From Paracoccus sp. S-4012 (GTDB lineage: Bacteria > Pseudomonadota > Alphaproteobacteria > Rhodobacterales > Rhodobacteraceae), in assembly GCF_009674885.1 (NCBI RefSeq), contig NZ_WKKA01000004.1, positions 62,001 through 126,000 of the forward strand: a stretch of DNA of 64,000 nt, written 5' to 3'. Every line of letters begins with the position of its first letter. Position 1 is the first letter of the stretch. Position numbers and translations under genes: made by a program. Shown one piece after another: positions 15,551 to 25,781 of this stretch. The notes below the pieces were generated by a model. It made no database searches. It was not told the DNA's origin and saw nothing but the letters and a program-made list of their open reading frames with translations.

Positions 15551-15998
15551 CGCGCAGCGCCGCCCGAAGCTCCCGGTCGAGCGCCTGCAGGAACCGCGAG
15601 CGGTCCGCCTTCGAGAACCCCCCGCCGCGCCCCTGATGGAACGGATCGGCCGCGCGGATGTCGCGCATCAGGTCGCGGGTGGCGAGGACGCTGCCGATGT
15701 TGGCCTGCGTCAGCGCCTCGCCGTCGGGCTTGAGCACCCGCGCGCCGGCCTTCACGCAGCGGTCGGCCAGTGGAATATCCGCCGTCACCACCACATCGCC
15801 GGGGCCGCATTCCTCCGCGATCCACAGGTCCGCGACATCCGGCCCCTCGGGCACGATCTTCAGCGTCACGAGCGGGTTCGGCGAGGGCCGGATGCCGCCG
15901 TTGCAGACCAGCACCATCGGCACCCCCAGCCGCGTCGCGACGCGCTCGGCCTCGGCGCGGACCGGGCAGGCATCGGCATCGATCAGGAGCCGCGTCAC
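15543..15998 (-). CDS. yaiI: YaiI/YqxD family protein (UPF0178, DUF188)
   Basis: 151 residues, the usual length. The N-terminal [18 protein letters not shown] and the central [12 protein letters not shown] are the conserved Asp-containing motifs of this PIN-like family; the C-terminal [20 protein letters not shown] is also diagnostic. The biochemical role is unknown; the fold suggests nuclease relatives. It starts 4 bases after the mfd stop on the same strand, so both are probably on one transcript. Confidence 0.92.
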   Translation of the reverse strand: MTRLLIDADACPVRAEAERVATRLGVPMVLVCNGGIRPSPNPLVTLKIVPEGPDVADLWIAEECGPGDVVVTADIPLADRCVKAGARVLKPDGEALTQANIGSVLATRDLMRDIRAADPFHQGRGGGFSKADRSRFLQALDRELRAALRGV

Positions 15999-16002
15999 CG
16001 GA

Positions 16003-19000
16003 TCACGACCAGCGTTTCGGGCGTGGGGCCTTCGGCGGCGGCGCGCGGAACGGGCGCGAGGGCCGCGCGGCGGGCTTCGCGACGGGCTGCGGCTTCGGCA
16101 CAGGCACCGCCTCCACCACCACCGGCTTGCCCGTCGCTTTCCCCTCCGCCTTCAGCGCCAGTTCCTTCGCCACGGCAAAGGCGCCCTTGATCCGTTCGGC
16201 ATCGCTGCCCCAGGCGCGCGAGACGACGATCTTGTTGTCCTTGATCGCCACCTCGCCGCGGTTCTCGTGGATGAACTCCACCAGCCCCTCGGGCCGCGCG
16301 AACCTGTCGTTGTGGAACGTCACCGTCGCACCCCTCGGCCCGGCATCGAGCCGCGCGATCCCGGCGCGCTTGGCCATGCCCTTGATCCGCATGACCAGCA
16401 GCAGCGTGTTCACCTCGCGCGGCAGCGGCCCGAAGCGGTCGATCAGCTCGGCCGCGAAGCCCTCCATCTCGGTCTTGCCCGAAAGCTCCGCCAGCCGCCG
16501 GTAGAGGCCCAGACGCACGTCGAGATCGGGGATGTAGCTCTCGGGGATCGTCACCGGCACGCCGAGGTTCAGCACCGGCGCCCAGTCGTCCTCCGGCGCG
16601 GCCTCGAGCTCGCCCGATTTCAGCTTGGCGATCGTCTCCTCCAGCATCGCCTGGTAGAGCTCGAACCCGACCTCCTTGATATGCCCCGACTGCTCCTCGC
16701 CCAGCAGGTTGCCGGCGCCGCGCAGGTCGAGGTCCTGGCTGGCGATGTTGAAGCCCGCGCCAAGGCTGTCGATCGCGCCGAGGAACTTCAGCCGCCGTAT
16801 CGCCTGCGGCGTCAGCGGCGCGCGCGGCTTCGTCGTCAGATAGGCATAGGCGCGGGTCTTCGAGCGGCCCACGCGGCCCCGGATCTGATAGAGTTGCGCC
16901 AGCCCGAACTGGTCCGCGCGCCAGACGATCATGGTGTTCGCGGTCGGGATGTCGAGGCCGCTCTCGACGATCGAGGTCGCGAGCAGCACGTCATGGCCGC
17001 CGTCGTAGAAGGCGTTCATCCGCTGGTCGAGATCGCCCGCCGCCATCTGCCCATGCGCGACGAGGTAGCTGACCTCCGGCACATGCTCCTTCAGCCAGGC
17101 TTCCACCTCGGGCAGGTCGGCGATGCGGGGCACGACGAAGAAGCTCTGCCCGCCGCGGTATTTCTCGCGCAGCAGCGCCTCGCGCACCGTGATGCTGTCG
17201 AACTCCGAAACATAGGTGCGGATGGCGAGGCGGTCGACCGGGGGCGTGCCGATCACCGAAAGGTCGCGCACGCCCGAGAGCGACAGTTGCAGCGTCCGCG
17301 GGATCGGCGTCGCGGTCAGCGTCAGGACGTGGATTTCCGAGCGCAGCTCCTTCAGCCGCTCCTTGTGGGCGACGCCGAAATGCTGCTCCTCGTCCACGAT
17401 CAGCAGGCCGAGGTTCTTGAACTTCACCTGTTTTGCCAGAACCGCATGGGTGCCGACCGCGATGTCCACCGTCCCGTCCGCGAGCCCCGCCCGCGTGGCC
17501 GCCGCGTCCTTCGCACTGACGAAGCGTGAGAGCGGTCGCACCCGAACGGCGGTCCCTCGGAAACGGTCGGCGAAGCTGCGAAAGTGCTGGCGCGCGAGCA
17601 GCGTCGTCGGCGCGACCACGGCCACCTGCTGGCCCTGCGAGGCGGCAATGAAGGCCGCGCGCATCGCCACCTCGGTCTTGCCGAAGCCCACGTCGCCCAC
17701 GATCAGCCGGTCCATCGGCCGCCCCGCGGCGAGGTCGCCCGCGACATCCTCAATGGCGGCGGCCTGATCGTCGGTCTCGGTCCACGGGAACCGGGCCGAG
17801 AACGCCTCCCACTCGTGATGCTCGGGCTCCAGCACCGGGGCGGCGCGCAGCAGCCGCTCGGCCGCGACGCGCATCAGGCGGTCGGCGATCTGACGGATGC
17901 GCTCCTTCAGCCGCGCCTTCCGCGCCTGCCACGCCCCGCCGCCCAGCCGGTCAAGAAGGCCCTCCTCATGCCCATAGCGGGTCAGGAGTTCGATGTTCTC
18001 GACCGGGACATAGAGCTTGGCGTCGTCGGCATAGAGGAGATGCACATAGTCATGCGGCGGTCCCATCTTCCCGTCCGGGCGCGGCACCTGCATGGTCTCG
18101 ACGCCCAGGTAGCGGCCGATGCCATGCTCGACATGCACCACGAGGTCGCCCGGGGTGAGGGTTTGGGTGTCCTTGAGGAAGTTCTCTGCCCGCCGTCGCT
18201 TTCTCGCGCCGCGGATCAGCCGGTCGCCCAGCACGTCCTGCTCGGAGATGACCGCGATCTTGCCGAGCGCGCGCCCGTCCGCCGTGAACCCCTCCTCCAG
18301 CGGCCAGACCGCAAGGCCGAGCGCGCCCTTGCCCTCGGCCAGATCGCCAAGCCGCGCCACCGGCACCGCGCCCTCGACGCCTTCATCAGCGATCAGCCCT
18401 GCCAGCCGCTCGCGCGCGCCCTCGGAGAAGGAGGCAACGACGACGCGCCCCTCTTTCCGCAAGGCGCGAAGGTGGTCGGCGAGGGCACCGAAGAGGTTGA
18501 TCTTCTCGCTCTGCCGCTCGGGCGCGAAGTTACGCCCCGCCCGGCCGCCCGCGTCCAGCACCCCGGGGCCCGGCGGCGCAGGCAGCGCGGCGAGGCGGAT
18601 GACGCGACGCGGTGCCAGCCATGCAGCCCACTCCGCCTCGTCGGGAAACATCTCGGCAGGCGGGATCGGCTTGTAGACCGTATCCGCCCGATCCTTGCGC
18701 GCCAAAGCCTCGCGCCGCGCGTCGTACTGCTCCGTGATCGTCTCCCAGCGGGCGGCGCGGACCTGCTCGATGCGGTCGTCCAGCATCACCGAGGCCTGAG
18801 GGAGGTAGTCGAAGAGGCTCCCCATCCCCGCGTGGAACCAGCCCAGCCAGTGCTCCACCCCCTGCGCCTTCTGCCCGGCGCTGACCGCCTCATAGAGCGG
18901 GTCGCCTGTGCCTCCGGCGCCGAACTCGGCCCGGTAGGACTGGCGAAAGCGGGTGATGGCGGGCTCGTCGAGGATCACCTCGGACATCGGCGCCAGCTCG

Positions 19001-19623
19001 ATCCGGTCGAGCTTCTCGGTCGTGCGCTGCGTCTCGGGGTCGAACCGGCGGGCGCCGTCCAGCACGTCGCCGAAGAGGTCGAGGCGCACCGGCCCGCCCG
19101 CTCCGTCCGGGCCGTAGGGCGGGAAGATGTCGATGATGCCGCCGCGCACGGCGTAGTCGCCGGGTTCCGTCGCGGTCGGCGCCTGCGAGAAGCCCATCCG
19201 CACGAGGAAGGCGCGCAGGGCGGCCTCGTCCATCCGGTCGCCCACGCGGGCGGCGAAGCTCGCCCCGGCCACGGTGGCGCGGGGCGGCACCCGCTGCATG
19301 GCGGCGTTGAGCGTCGTCAGCACCACGAACGGCCCCTTCAGCACGCCCGAGGCGAGCGCCGCGAGGGTCGCCATCCGCGCCGCCTGCAACCCGGCGGCGG
19401 GCGAGACCCGGTCGTAGGGGGTGGTATCCCAGGCCGGAAACTCCAGCACCGGCAGCGAGGGCGCGAGGAAGGCGAGAGCCGCGCGGGTCGCGGCCATGCG
19501 GCGGTCGTCGCGAGCGACATGGATGACCGGCGCGGCGCGGGTTTCCGCCTCGCGCGCGATCAGCGCGGCGTCGTAGCCCTCCGGCGCGCCGGAAAGGGTG
19601 ATCTGGGCGGGACTGTCGGCCAT
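16003..19623 (-). CDS. mfd: transcription-repair coupling factor Mfd
   Basis: 1206 residues. A UvrB-homology region at the N-terminus ([20 protein letters not shown]) is followed by the CarD-like RNA polymerase-interacting domain near residue 495 ([20 protein letters not shown]). The SF2 translocase motor has Walker [15 protein letters not shown] near 645 and DEEQHFG near 744, with ATPIPRTLQ and QIRGRVGRS further on. The C-terminal autoinhibitory domain is present, then a Pro/Ala/Lys-rich tail of about 60 residues that most Mfd proteins lack. Mfd removes stalled RNA polymerase at lesions and recruits UvrA. ATG 19623 was chosen because the family sequence begins there; the frame is open to 19659. 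Confidence 0.97.
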   Translation of the reverse strand: MADSPAQITLSGAPEGYDAALIAREAETRAAPVIHVARDDRRMAATRAALAFLAPSLPVLEFPAWDTTPYDRVSPAAGLQAARMATLAALASGVLKGPFVVLTTLNAAMQRVPPRATVAGASFAARVGDRMDEAALRAFLVRMGFSQAPTATEPGDYAVRGGIIDIFPPYGPDGAGGPVRLDLFGDVLDGARRFDPETQRTTEKLDRIELAPMSEVILDEPAITRFRQSYRAEFGAGGTGDPLYEAVSAGQKAQGVEHWLGWFHAGMGSLFDYLPQASVMLDDRIEQVRAARWETITEQYDARREALARKDRADTVYKPIPPAEMFPDEAEWAAWLAPRRVIRLAALPAPPGPGVLDAGGRAGRNFAPERQSEKINLFGALADHLRALRKEGRVVVASFSEGARERLAGLIADEGVEGAVPVARLGDLAEGKGALGLAVWPLEEGFTADGRALGKIAVISEQDVLGDRLIRGARKRRRAENFLKDTQTLTPGDLVVHVEHGIGRYLGVETMQVPRPDGKMGPPHDYVHLLYADDAKLYVPVENIELLTRYGHEEGLLDRLGGGAWQARKARLKERIRQIADRLMRVAAERLLRAAPVLEPEHHEWEAFSARFPWTETDDQAAAIEDVAGDLAAGRPMDRLIVGDVGFGKTEVAMRAAFIAASQGQQVAVVAPTTLLARQHFRSFADRFRGTAVRVRPLSRFVSAKDAAATRAGLADGTVDIAVGTHAVLAKQVKFKNLGLLIVDEEQHFGVAHKERLKELRSEIHVLTLTATPIPRTLQLSLSGVRDLSVIGTPPVDRLAIRTYVSEFDSITVREALLREKYRGGQSFFVVPRIADLPEVEAWLKEHVPEVSYLVAHGQMAAGDLDQRMNAFYDGGHDVLLATSIVESGLDIPTANTMIVWRADQFGLAQLYQIRGRVGRSKTRAYAYLTTKPRAPLTPQAIRRLKFLGAIDSLGAGFNIASQDLDLRGAGNLLGEEQSGHIKEVGFELYQAMLEETIAKLKSGELEAAPEDDWAPVLNLGVPVTIPESYIPDLDVRLGLYRRLAELSGKTEMEGFAAELIDRFGPLPREVNTLLLVMRIKGMAKRAGIARLDAGPRGATVTFHNDRFARPEGLVEFIHENRGEVAIKDNKIVVSRAWGSDAERIKGAFAVAKELALKAEGKATGKPVVVEAVPVPKPQPVAKPAARPSRPFRAPPPKAPRPKRWS

Positions 19624-19676
19624 GCGCGGCTCACCTAAACCCGCGCAGGGCGGAGTCAAGGCAGCGCGGCGTCAAG

Positions 19677-20243
19677 TCAGACCCCGTAGGGATGCATCAG
19701 GTTCCACAGCGTCCCCCAGGCGGCGGCGATGGCGACGGCCATGATCGACAACGCCGCGACAATCCGGCGGTGCCGCGTCATCAGCCGCGCGGCCTGCGCC
19801 GCGGCTTCGGCGGCCGGAAGCCCGCCGCTCTCGGCCGCGCCCATCACAGCGGCCAGCCGATGCGCCAGCCGCAGCCGCATCAGCAGCAGCAGGCCGAGAG
19901 GCGTGAAAAGCAGCACGAGCGCTTGCGCCGTCTCCAGCCCGTAGCCGAAGCCGAGGACGCCGAGCGCGACCAGCACGAAGGCCGTCACCCCCACCAGCAC
20001 CGCCCCCTCGCCGCGCCCGATGCGCCAGCGCGGCAGCGTCAGCGACAGCCAGTCGAGCAGCAGCAGCCCCTCGGGCCTCTCGGCCTCGCCCGCGGTCTGC
20101 CGGGCGCGGATCACGACCTCGACCGGCACGCCCAGCACGCTGCGCGTGGTGATCGCCCAGACCGCGCAGAGCGCGAGCCAGTACCACAGCGACGGGAAGG
20201 AGCGGGTGTCGAGAAAGCGCAGCAGGCCGTCGAATGAGGTCAC
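19677..20243 (-). CDS. integral membrane protein of a Rhodobacterales family, unknown function
   Basis: 188 residues from a GTG at 20243. It has a polar start with DTRSFPSLWYWLALCAVWAI, then membrane segments near residues 15-32, 83-108 and 110-128 and a last one near 165-182. A segment of this kind (RSFxxLWYW, then LGVPxxxxxRAR) belongs to a family that I recall being annotated in Rhodobacteraceae as a component of the SufBCD complex, a label I cannot support from sequence. A GTG at 20276 would add 11 residues; neither start has a good ribosome site. It lies 53 bases upstream of mfd. Confidence 0.68.
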   Translation of the reverse strand: MTSFDGLLRFLDTRSFPSLWYWLALCAVWAITTRSVLGVPVEVVIRARQTAGEAERPEGLLLLDWLSLTLPRWRIGRGEGAVLVGVTAFVLVALGVLGFGYGLETAQALVLLFTPLGLLLLMRLRLAHRLAAVMGAAESGGLPAAEAAAQAARLMTRHRRIVAALSIMAVAIAAAWGTLWNLMHPYGV

Positions 20244-20319
20244 TATCGGGTCGCGTCCGAACGAATGTCGCGCCACCGTAAGGCAAGCCGCGGCAAAGGG
20301 AAACGCCTCCCGCGTCCGG

Positions 20320-20371
20320 CTTCTTCTGTCCCGAAATATCCTCCGGGGGTGCGGGGGTGGAAAACCCCCGC
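20320..20371. repeat. AAATATCC hairpin repeat, copy 1
   Basis: This copy reads CTTCTTCTGTC, then CCGAAATATCC, then a G-run and a hairpin GCGGGGG/CCCCCGC (20351-20371). It shares the CTTCTTCTGTC lead with the copy at 41816. Unlike the other three copies it lies between divergent genes (the membrane protein gene and hemB), so it cannot simply be a convergent terminator. It is about 65 bases upstream of hemB. Confidence 0.75.
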
Positions 20372-20437
20372 GTCGGAACGCCCCGGACTTGCGACCGCCC
20401 CTCCCCCATGCGACCCAAGGCGCAAAGGAGCCCGCCC

Positions 20438-21436
20438 ATGTCCGCCACCCCGATCGTCGCCCCCTTCCCCGCCACCCGCCTGCGCCGGTTGCGCCGGACG
20501 GAGCGGCTGCGCGCGCTGACGGCCGAGGTGAACCTGACGCCCGCGAACCTAATCTGGCCGATCTTCGTCACCGAAATTGCCGGCGGCGAGGGCGAGATCG
20601 CCTCCATGCCCGGTGTCCACCGCCTGACGCTCGACGGCGCGAAGCGGGCGGCCGAGCGGGCGATGGACCTCGGCATCCCGGCGATCTGCATCTTCCCGCA
20701 CAGCGACCCGGACCTGAAGACCGACACCTGCGAGCGCGCCTGGGACCCCGAGAACATCGGCAACCGCGCCATCCGCGCGATCAAGGAGGCCGCGCCCGAG
20801 CTTGCGGTGATGACCGACATCGCGCTCGACCCCTACAACGCCAACGGCCATGACGGGATCGTGCGGGACGGCGTGATCGTGAACGACGAGAGCGTCGAGT
20901 GCCTGGTGAAGATGGCGCTGACGCAGGCCGAGGCCGGGGCGGATATTCTCGGGCCGTCGGACATGATGGACGGCCGCATCGGCCGGCTCCGCGCGGCGCT
21001 CGAGGAGGCGGGGCATCAGGACGTGGCGATCCTGAGCTACGCCGCGAAATACGCCTCGGGCTTCTACGGGCCGTTCCGCGATGCGGTCGGCGCGTCGGGG
21101 CGGCTCGTGGGGGACAAGAAGACATACCAGATCAACCCCGCCAACCGCGACGAGGCGATGCGCTGCGTGGCCCGCGACCTCGCCGAAGGGGCGGACATGG
21201 TGATGGTGAAGCCGGGGATGCCCTACCTGGACATCTGCCGCATGGTCCGCGACCAGTTCGCGGCGCCGACCTTCGCCTACCAGGTCAGCGGCGAATACGC
21301 GATGATCGAGGGCGCGGTGCGGCAGGGGTGGCTCGCCCGCGAGGTGGTTATGGAGAGCCTGCTCGCCTTCCGCCGCGCCGGCTGCGACGGGGTGCTGACT
21401 TATTTCGCGCCCGAGGTGGCCGAACAACTCGGCTGA
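20438..21436 (+). CDS. hemB: delta-aminolevulinic acid dehydratase (porphobilinogen synthase)
   Basis: 332 residues. The two Schiff-base lysine segments are present: ILSYAAKYASGFYGPFRDA and MVMVKPGMPYLDI. The metal-binding loop reads DIALDPYNANGHDGI, with Asp/Ala where zinc enzymes have cysteines, so this is the Mg2+-type enzyme common in alphaproteobacteria. It condenses two 5-aminolevulinate molecules to porphobilinogen for haem, and for chlorophyll or cobalamin where made. AAGGAG at 20425-20430 stands 7 bases before the ATG at 20438 and fixes the start against a longer open frame beginning at 20357. Confidence 0.96.
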   Translation: MSATPIVAPFPATRLRRLRRTERLRALTAEVNLTPANLIWPIFVTEIAGGEGEIASMPGVHRLTLDGAKRAAERAMDLGIPAICIFPHSDPDLKTDTCERAWDPENIGNRAIRAIKEAAPELAVMTDIALDPYNANGHDGIVRDGVIVNDESVECLVKMALTQAEAGADILGPSDMMDGRIGRLRAALEEAGHQDVAILSYAAKYASGFYGPFRDAVGASGRLVGDKKTYQINPANRDEAMRCVARDLAEGADMVMVKPGMPYLDICRMVRDQFAAPTFAYQVSGEYAMIEGAVRQGWLAREVVMESLLAFRRAGCDGVLTYFAPEVAEQLG

Positions 21437-21553
21437 CTGCCGCCGGTCGTCGCCGCCGTGCTCGCAAGCCGATGCATGGCAACGATCTTTCCGCTACACT
21501 CGCGCGCATGAGGGGCCGCGACGAGCCCCGCGAGGGGACAGGAGATCGGGCAG

Positions 21554-22159
21554 ATGGACAGGAACACGCGCGACGGCTGGTCGCGGCGCGGGGTGCTGCT
21601 GGCGGGGGGCGCGGCGGCGCTGACCCTCGGCGGGTGCGGGCCGCAGGGCTTCGACGTCCAGAACTTCTACGGCATTGGCTCGCAGTCGGGGATCGACCGG
21701 CGGGTGGACGTCACCCGCGACTACCTGCTGGCGAACTATCCCGCCGCCGCGCCGATGGTCCAGGGCGCGCGCGGAGTCCTCTACATGCCGCTCGTGACCG
21801 AGATCGCGCTCGGGCCCGGCGCCTCCTATGGCGAGGGGGCGCTCAGGGTGATGGACCAGACGGTGAATTACTACTCGGCCGCGCAGGCGTCCTTCGGCGT
21901 GCAGGCCGGCGCGCAGCAGTATTCGCACGCGCTGATCTTCAACAGCGACGAGGCCTTGGCGGCGTTCCAGTCGTCGCCCGGCTGGGTGGCGGGGGCGGAT
22001 GCCTTCTATGCGCTGCCGAACGGGGGCCTCGCCATGGGCGTGGACACGCTGACGGCGATGCATCCGATCATCGCGATGATCTTCGGCCAGTCGGGGCTGA
22101 TGGCCGGCGCGGCGATCGAGGGGACGAAGTATACGCGGGTCACTCTGAACCGGCCGTAA
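21554..22159 (+). CDS. SYLF (Ysc84-like) domain lipoprotein
   Basis: 201 residues. The signal peptide contains a twin arginine (GWSRRGVLLAGGAAALTL) and ends in a lipobox LGGC, so it may be a Tat-exported lipoprotein. The SYLF domain follows, with ARGVLYMPLVTEIALGPG, SFGVQAGAQQYSHALIFNSD and a C-terminal AIEGTKYTRVT. SYLF domains bind lipids or act at membranes; the bacterial role is unclear. AGGAG lies about 11 bases upstream of the ATG. It is 117 bases downstream of hemB. Confidence 0.88.
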   Translation: MDRNTRDGWSRRGVLLAGGAAALTLGGCGPQGFDVQNFYGIGSQSGIDRRVDVTRDYLLANYPAAAPMVQGARGVLYMPLVTEIALGPGASYGEGALRVMDQTVNYYSAAQASFGVQAGAQQYSHALIFNSDEALAAFQSSPGWVAGADAFYALPNGGLAMGVDTLTAMHPIIAMIFGQSGLMAGAAIEGTKYTRVTLNRP

Positions 22160-22204
22160 AGGTACCCTCAAGTCAACGCGACGTTCACATCCGCTTCCGC
22201 GCGA

Positions 22205-22230
22205 GGGATTGGGGCGCGTGACCCAATCCC
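22205..22230 (+). terminator. hairpin after the SYLF gene
   Basis: Arms GGGATTGGG (22205-22213) and CCCAATCCC (22222-22230) form a 9-bp stem with an 8-base loop, 45 bases after the stop. No T-run follows, so termination is uncertain. The next gene is convergent and ends at 22352; a GC-rich stretch with further small dyads (near 22281) fills the gap. Confidence 0.45.
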
Positions 22231-22351
22231 GCTCAGTCCGATGACGCAGCGAAACAGAGGGTCCGCGCACGCACGAAGGTGGGCGCGGACGCGCCCGCCT
22301 TGGCGGCGTGCGGGAGGTAGCGGGAAGGTCAGGATCGGCCAGACCGCATCC

Positions 22352-22999
22352 TCACCCCCCCGCGATCACCCGGACATAGTTCCGCGTCTCGCGATAGGGC
22401 GGGATGCCCTTGTATTTCGACACCGCCCCCGGCCCCGCGTTGTAGGCCGCGAGCGCCAGACGCCAGTCGCCGAAGGTGTTGTACATCATCCGCAGGTAGC
22501 GGGCCCCGCCGTCGAGGTTCTGGACCGGGTCGGCCGGGTTCACGCCCAGCTTCGCGGCGGTGCCGGGCATCAGCTGCGCCAGCCCCCGCGCGCCCTTGTG
22601 CGAGACCGCGTTCGGGTTCCAGCCCGATTCCTGCTGCACGAGGCGCAGGAACAGATCCTCGGGGATGCCGTGCTTGCGGGCCGCCTCGCGGGCATGGGGC
22701 AGGTAGGTCGAGCGCCGCCCGGTATAGGCCGGGATCGCCGCCGGAGCCGCGGCCTCGATCGCGACCTTGCCGCCGCCGGGCTGATAGCGGGCGCTGCCCT
22801 GGTATTGCGCCGCGAGGCGGCTGTCCATCAGGCGCGTCTGCCGCTGGAACTGTGACATGCGGCTGTTGCCGCCGCCCATCGACAGCCCCTGCGCCGCCGC
22901 GGGCGCCACCGTCACCGGCGCCGCCACCGCGCCCAGCGCAACCGCCGCCACGGCCGCGCGCACCACGCCAGCCGCCGTCGAAACCGACCGAACCCCCAT
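22352..22999 (-). CDS. lytic transglycosylase, SLT domain
   Basis: 215 residues from ATG 22999. A signal peptide ([20 protein letters not shown]) is followed by a Gln/Arg-rich linker and a lysozyme-like SLT domain from about residue 110. The catalytic glutamate is in [35 protein letters not shown] and [13 protein letters not shown] complete the family signature. It should cleave peptidoglycan to anhydromuropeptides in the periplasm. An in-frame ATG at 23065 would place an extra hydrophobic stretch in front; 22999 gives a cleaner signal peptide with GGGGAC 7 bases upstream. Confidence 0.88.
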   Translation of the reverse strand: MGVRSVSTAAGVVRAAVAAVALGAVAAPVTVAPAAAQGLSMGGGNSRMSQFQRQTRLMDSRLAAQYQGSARYQPGGGKVAIEAAAPAAIPAYTGRRSTYLPHAREAARKHGIPEDLFLRLVQQESGWNPNAVSHKGARGLAQLMPGTAAKLGVNPADPVQNLDGGARYLRMMYNTFGDWRLALAAYNAGPGAVSKYKGIPPYRETRNYVRVIAGG

Positions 23000-23177
23000 C
23001 ACCACTGTCCCCGTCGTCCCCGTTGTTAAGGGGACGATAGCCAAAAAAACCGCCTGTCGCCACATGCCCCTGCGCGGAGAACCGCAGAGATGGCCGATGC
23101 GCGGAGTCTCGCCGATCTTGCCGCCCGCCGTCCTCGCGCGCTAGAGCGGGCACAGACAAGCATGGGAGGCGGCCAGA

Positions 23178-23687
23178 ATGGCAGGCAGCGTCAACAAGGT
23201 GATCCTGATCGGCAATCTGGGGCAGGACCCGGAGATCCGCAGCTTCCCCAGCGGCGGCAAGGTGGCGAATCTGAGAATCGCGACCTCCGAAAGCTGGCGC
23301 GACAAGGCCTCGGGCGAGCGGCGCGAGCGGACCGAGTGGCACAGCGTGGCCATCTATTCCGAGCCGCTGGTCCGGGTGGCCGAGCAGTATCTGAAGAAGG
23401 GCGCCAAAATCTACGTCGAAGGCCAGCTCGAAACCCGCAAGTGGCAGGACCAGTCGGGCAACGACCGCTACTCGACCGAGGTGGCGCTGCGCCCGTTCCG
23501 CAGCGAGCTGACGATGCTTGATGGGCGGGGCGGCTCGGGTGGCGGAAGCGGCGGTGGTGACTTTGGCGGCGGCGGTGGCTATGGCGGCGGGCGCGGGGAC
23601 GACCGCGATCAGGGCCGCGGCGGCGGAGGCGCGGCTGGTGGAGGCGGCTCGTCGCGGGCGGATTTCGACGACGACATTCCGTTCTGA
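23178..23687 (+). CDS. ssb: single-stranded DNA-binding protein
   Basis: 169 residues. The OB-fold is at residues 1-112, from [19 protein letters not shown] to the region [19 protein letters not shown] Gly-rich linker of about 45 residues follows, and the acidic tip DFDDDIPF binds partner proteins. It coats ssDNA in replication and repair. GGGAGG lies about 8 bases before the ATG. It is divergent from the transglycosylase gene and converges on aroB across repeat copy 2. Confidence 0.96.
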   Translation: MAGSVNKVILIGNLGQDPEIRSFPSGGKVANLRIATSESWRDKASGERRERTEWHSVAIYSEPLVRVAEQYLKKGAKIYVEGQLETRKWQDQSGNDRYSTEVALRPFRSELTMLDGRGGSGGGSGGGDFGGGGGYGGGRGDDRDQGRGGGGAAGGGGSSRADFDDDIPF

Positions 23688-23708
23688 GACCCCAACGGCG
23701 CCCTTCCA

Positions 23709-23760
23709 CTTCGCCTTGATCCAAATATCCCGCGGGGGTGCGGGGGCGCGAAGCCCCCGC
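23709..23760. repeat. AAATATCC hairpin repeat, copy 2 (terminator between ssb and aroB)
   Basis: CTTCGCCTTGATCC is followed by AAATATCC, a G-run and the hairpin GCGGGGGC/GCCCCCGC (23740-23760). It begins with the same 14 bases as the copy at 47227. It fills the space between the convergent ssb and aroB genes. Confidence 0.8.
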
Positions 23761-23770
23761 CTCGCCGCCC

Positions 23771-24874
23771 CTACCGCGCCGCCCTGAGCGTCGCCCGCAC
23801 CGCCTCCATCGGCACGTCCTGCGCCACGAAGGCCTCCCCGATCCCCCGCGCCAGAACAAACCGCAGCCGGCCGTCCTGCACCTTCTTGTCCTGCCCCATC
23901 AGCGCGATCAGCGCCTCGTCGTCCGGCAATCCCGGCACGTCGCCCAGCCGCGAGGGCAGCCCCACCGCCGCGAAATGCGCCGCTACCCGCGAGGGTAGCT
24001 CCTGCGCCACCAATCCCAGCCGGGCCGAGAGGTCGAAGGCGAGCGCACAGCCGATCGCCACCCCCTCGCCATGCAGCAGCCGCTGCCCGTCATAGCCGGT
24101 CGCGGCCTCCAAGGCGTGCCCGAAGGTGTGGCCGAGATTGAGAAGCGCGCGCTCGCCCTCCTCGGTCTCGTCCCGCGACACGATCCCGGCCTTCATCCCG
24201 ACCCCGCGGGCGACGGCGTGGACGATCCCCTCGGGATCATCCGCCAGCCCCGGCCCATGCGCCTCGAGCCACTGGAAGAAGCCCGCGTCGCCCAGCAGCC
24301 CGTATTTCGCCACCTCGCCATAGCCGGCGCGGAAATCGCGCGGGGCCAGCGTGCCCAGCACCGCCGTATCCGCCAGCACCAGCGACGGCTGATGGAACGC
24401 GCCCACGAGGTTCTTCCCTTGAGCCGAGTTGATCCCCGTCTTGCCGCCGACCGAGCTGTCCACCTGCGCCAGCAGCGTCGTCGGGATCTGCACGAACCGC
24501 ACCCCGCGCCGCAGGATGGCCGCGGCAAAGCCCGCAAGGTCACCGATCACGCCGCCGCCGAAGGCAACGACCACATCGCGCCGCTCGACCTTCCCGGCGA
24601 CCAGCCACTCCACGACCCGCTCGAGCGCGGCCCAGCTCTTGGTGCCCTCGCCCGGCGGCAGGGCGAGGCTGGACGCCGCGATTCCCTCCGCCTTCAACGC
24701 CGCCTCCAGGGCAGGCAGATGCAGCGCCGCCACCGTCTCGTCCGTCACGATCGCGACCCGCGGGCGGGCCAGCAGCGGCGCGATCTCGGCCCCGGCGCGG
24801 GCGATCAGGCCCGGCCCGATCCGCACCTCGTAGCTGCGCGCGCCGAGCGCGACGGGCACGATGCGCGCGCTCAT
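23771..24874 (-). CDS. aroB: 3-dehydroquinate synthase
   Basis: 367 residues. NAD-binding [33 protein letters not shown] and the metal-binding histidines in [17 protein letters not shown] and [10 protein letters not shown] are all present. It makes 3-dehydroquinate from DAHP in the shikimate pathway. The ATG overlaps the aroK stop (ATGA at 24871-24874), the usual aroK-aroB order, so the two are translationally coupled. Longer in-frame starts run inside aroK and are not used. Confidence 0.97.
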   Translation of the reverse strand: MSARIVPVALGARSYEVRIGPGLIARAGAEIAPLLARPRVAIVTDETVAALHLPALEAALKAEGIAASSLALPPGEGTKSWAALERVVEWLVAGKVERRDVVVAFGGGVIGDLAGFAAAILRRGVRFVQIPTTLLAQVDSSVGGKTGINSAQGKNLVGAFHQPSLVLADTAVLGTLAPRDFRAGYGEVAKYGLLGDAGFFQWLEAHGPGLADDPEGIVHAVARGVGMKAGIVSRDETEEGERALLNLGHTFGHALEAATGYDGQRLLHGEGVAIGCALAFDLSARLGLVAQELPSRVAAHFAAVGLPSRLGDVPGLPDDEALIALMGQDKKVQDGRLRFVLARGIGEAFVAQDVPMEAVRATLRAAR

Positions 24875-25401
24875 GCGAGGAACCCCGGACGATGCGCCTC
24901 GACGGCGCGGCGGACGGCGGCGGCGGTGTCCTCGACGCTGTCGGCGGCGCTCACCGGCACGACGATGTCGGCCTCGGCATAGACCGGCCGCCGGGCCTCC
25001 AGCAGCGTCTCGAGCGTCCCGCGCGGGTCGTCCGTCGCCAGCAGCGGGCGGTTCGAGCGCATCCGCACCCGCTGCCACAGCACCTCCAGCGGTGCGTCGA
25101 GCCACACGACCACCCCCGCGCCGCGAATCGCCTCGCGGTTGCCCGGTCGGAGCCAGGCCCCGCCCCCAACCGACAGCACCGCGGGCGGTCCGGAGAGCAG
25201 CCGCGCCAGCACTTCGGCCTCGCGCTCACGGAAGAAACCCTCGCCATCGCGGGTGAAGATCTCGGGGATGGTCATGGCGGCGGCGCGCTCGATCTCGTGG
25301 TCGCTGTCGACGGCGGGCACACCGAGGGTGCGCGCCAGTTCCGCGCCGACGGCGCTCTTTCCGGCGCCCATCATGCCGACCAGCGTCAGCGTCCCCTGCA
25401 T
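24871..25401 (-). CDS. aroK: shikimate kinase
   Basis: 176 residues. Walker A is [11 protein letters not shown] (about residues 9-19), the shikimate-binding residues lie in DSDHEIE and [13 protein letters not shown], and LSVGGGAWL and the lid [11 protein letters not shown] follow. It phosphorylates shikimate with ATP. First gene of the aroK-aroB pair and divergent from the small membrane protein gene at 25521. The ATG is followed by a typical LTLVGMMG start, with GGGAGG about 6 bases upstream. Confidence 0.96.
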   Translation of the reverse strand: MQGTLTLVGMMGAGKSAVGAELARTLGVPAVDSDHEIERAAAMTIPEIFTRDGEGFFREREAEVLARLLSGPPAVLSVGGGAWLRPGNREAIRGAGVVVWLDAPLEVLWQRVRMRSNRPLLATDDPRGTLETLLEARRPVYAEADIVVPVSAADSVEDTAAAVRRAVEAHRPGFLA

Positions 25402-25520
25402 GCCCCCTCCCGTTCGCGCACGACCGCGCGAGCGCGGTCCGCGGCCTGCTTCTGCATTCCGTCATGGGCAGCTATAGTGCCGCGCGAGACCGGCACAAGA
25501 CCGGGGAAAGGGCAGTGGTG

Positions 25521-25781
25521 ATGCGTCTGTTGAAGGTTCTGGTGGTCCTCGTGGTGCTGGCCGTGGCGGGCCTCGCGGGCTACGCCTATCTGGGCGACAT
25601 GGCCCCCGAGCGGCGCGAGACGCGGGTGCCGATCACGCTGGGCGAGGGCGGCGCGGTCGCCGGGCGGCCCGTCAGCGTCACCGCCGCGTCCCCCGCGGAT
25701 GCGCCGCCGACGGAAGATGCGGCAGCCGTGGACGCGCCCCCGCCCGTCGCGGCCGGGGACCCCGATGCGCAACTCGACTGA
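25521..25781 (+). CDS. small membrane-anchored protein, unknown function
   Basis: 86 residues. One membrane segment at about 3-24 (LLKVLVVLVVLAVAGLAGYA) is followed by a soluble stretch with GDMAPERRETRVPITLGEGG and a Pro/Ala/Asp-rich end. The short core (P-E-R-R-E, then P-I-T-L) looks conserved in character but I recognise no domain. It is in the same operon as the large exported protein gene, overlapping its start by 17 bases, and lies upstream of xerD. ATG 25521 begins just before the membrane segment. Confidence 0.75.
   Translation: MRLLKVLVVLVVLAVAGLAGYAYLGDMAPERRETRVPITLGEGGAVAGRPVSVTAASPADAPPTEDAAAVDAPPPVAAGDPDAQLD

Noticed and set aside
17584..19638. Very long open frame antisense to mfd (684 codons), and similar long frames antisense to rpsA (52022-53524) and to the ABC-F gene (56319-57881)
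   Set aside because: They mirror confident genes, have Arg/Ala/Gly-rich composition typical of high-GC shadow frames, and show no family motif or ribosome site.
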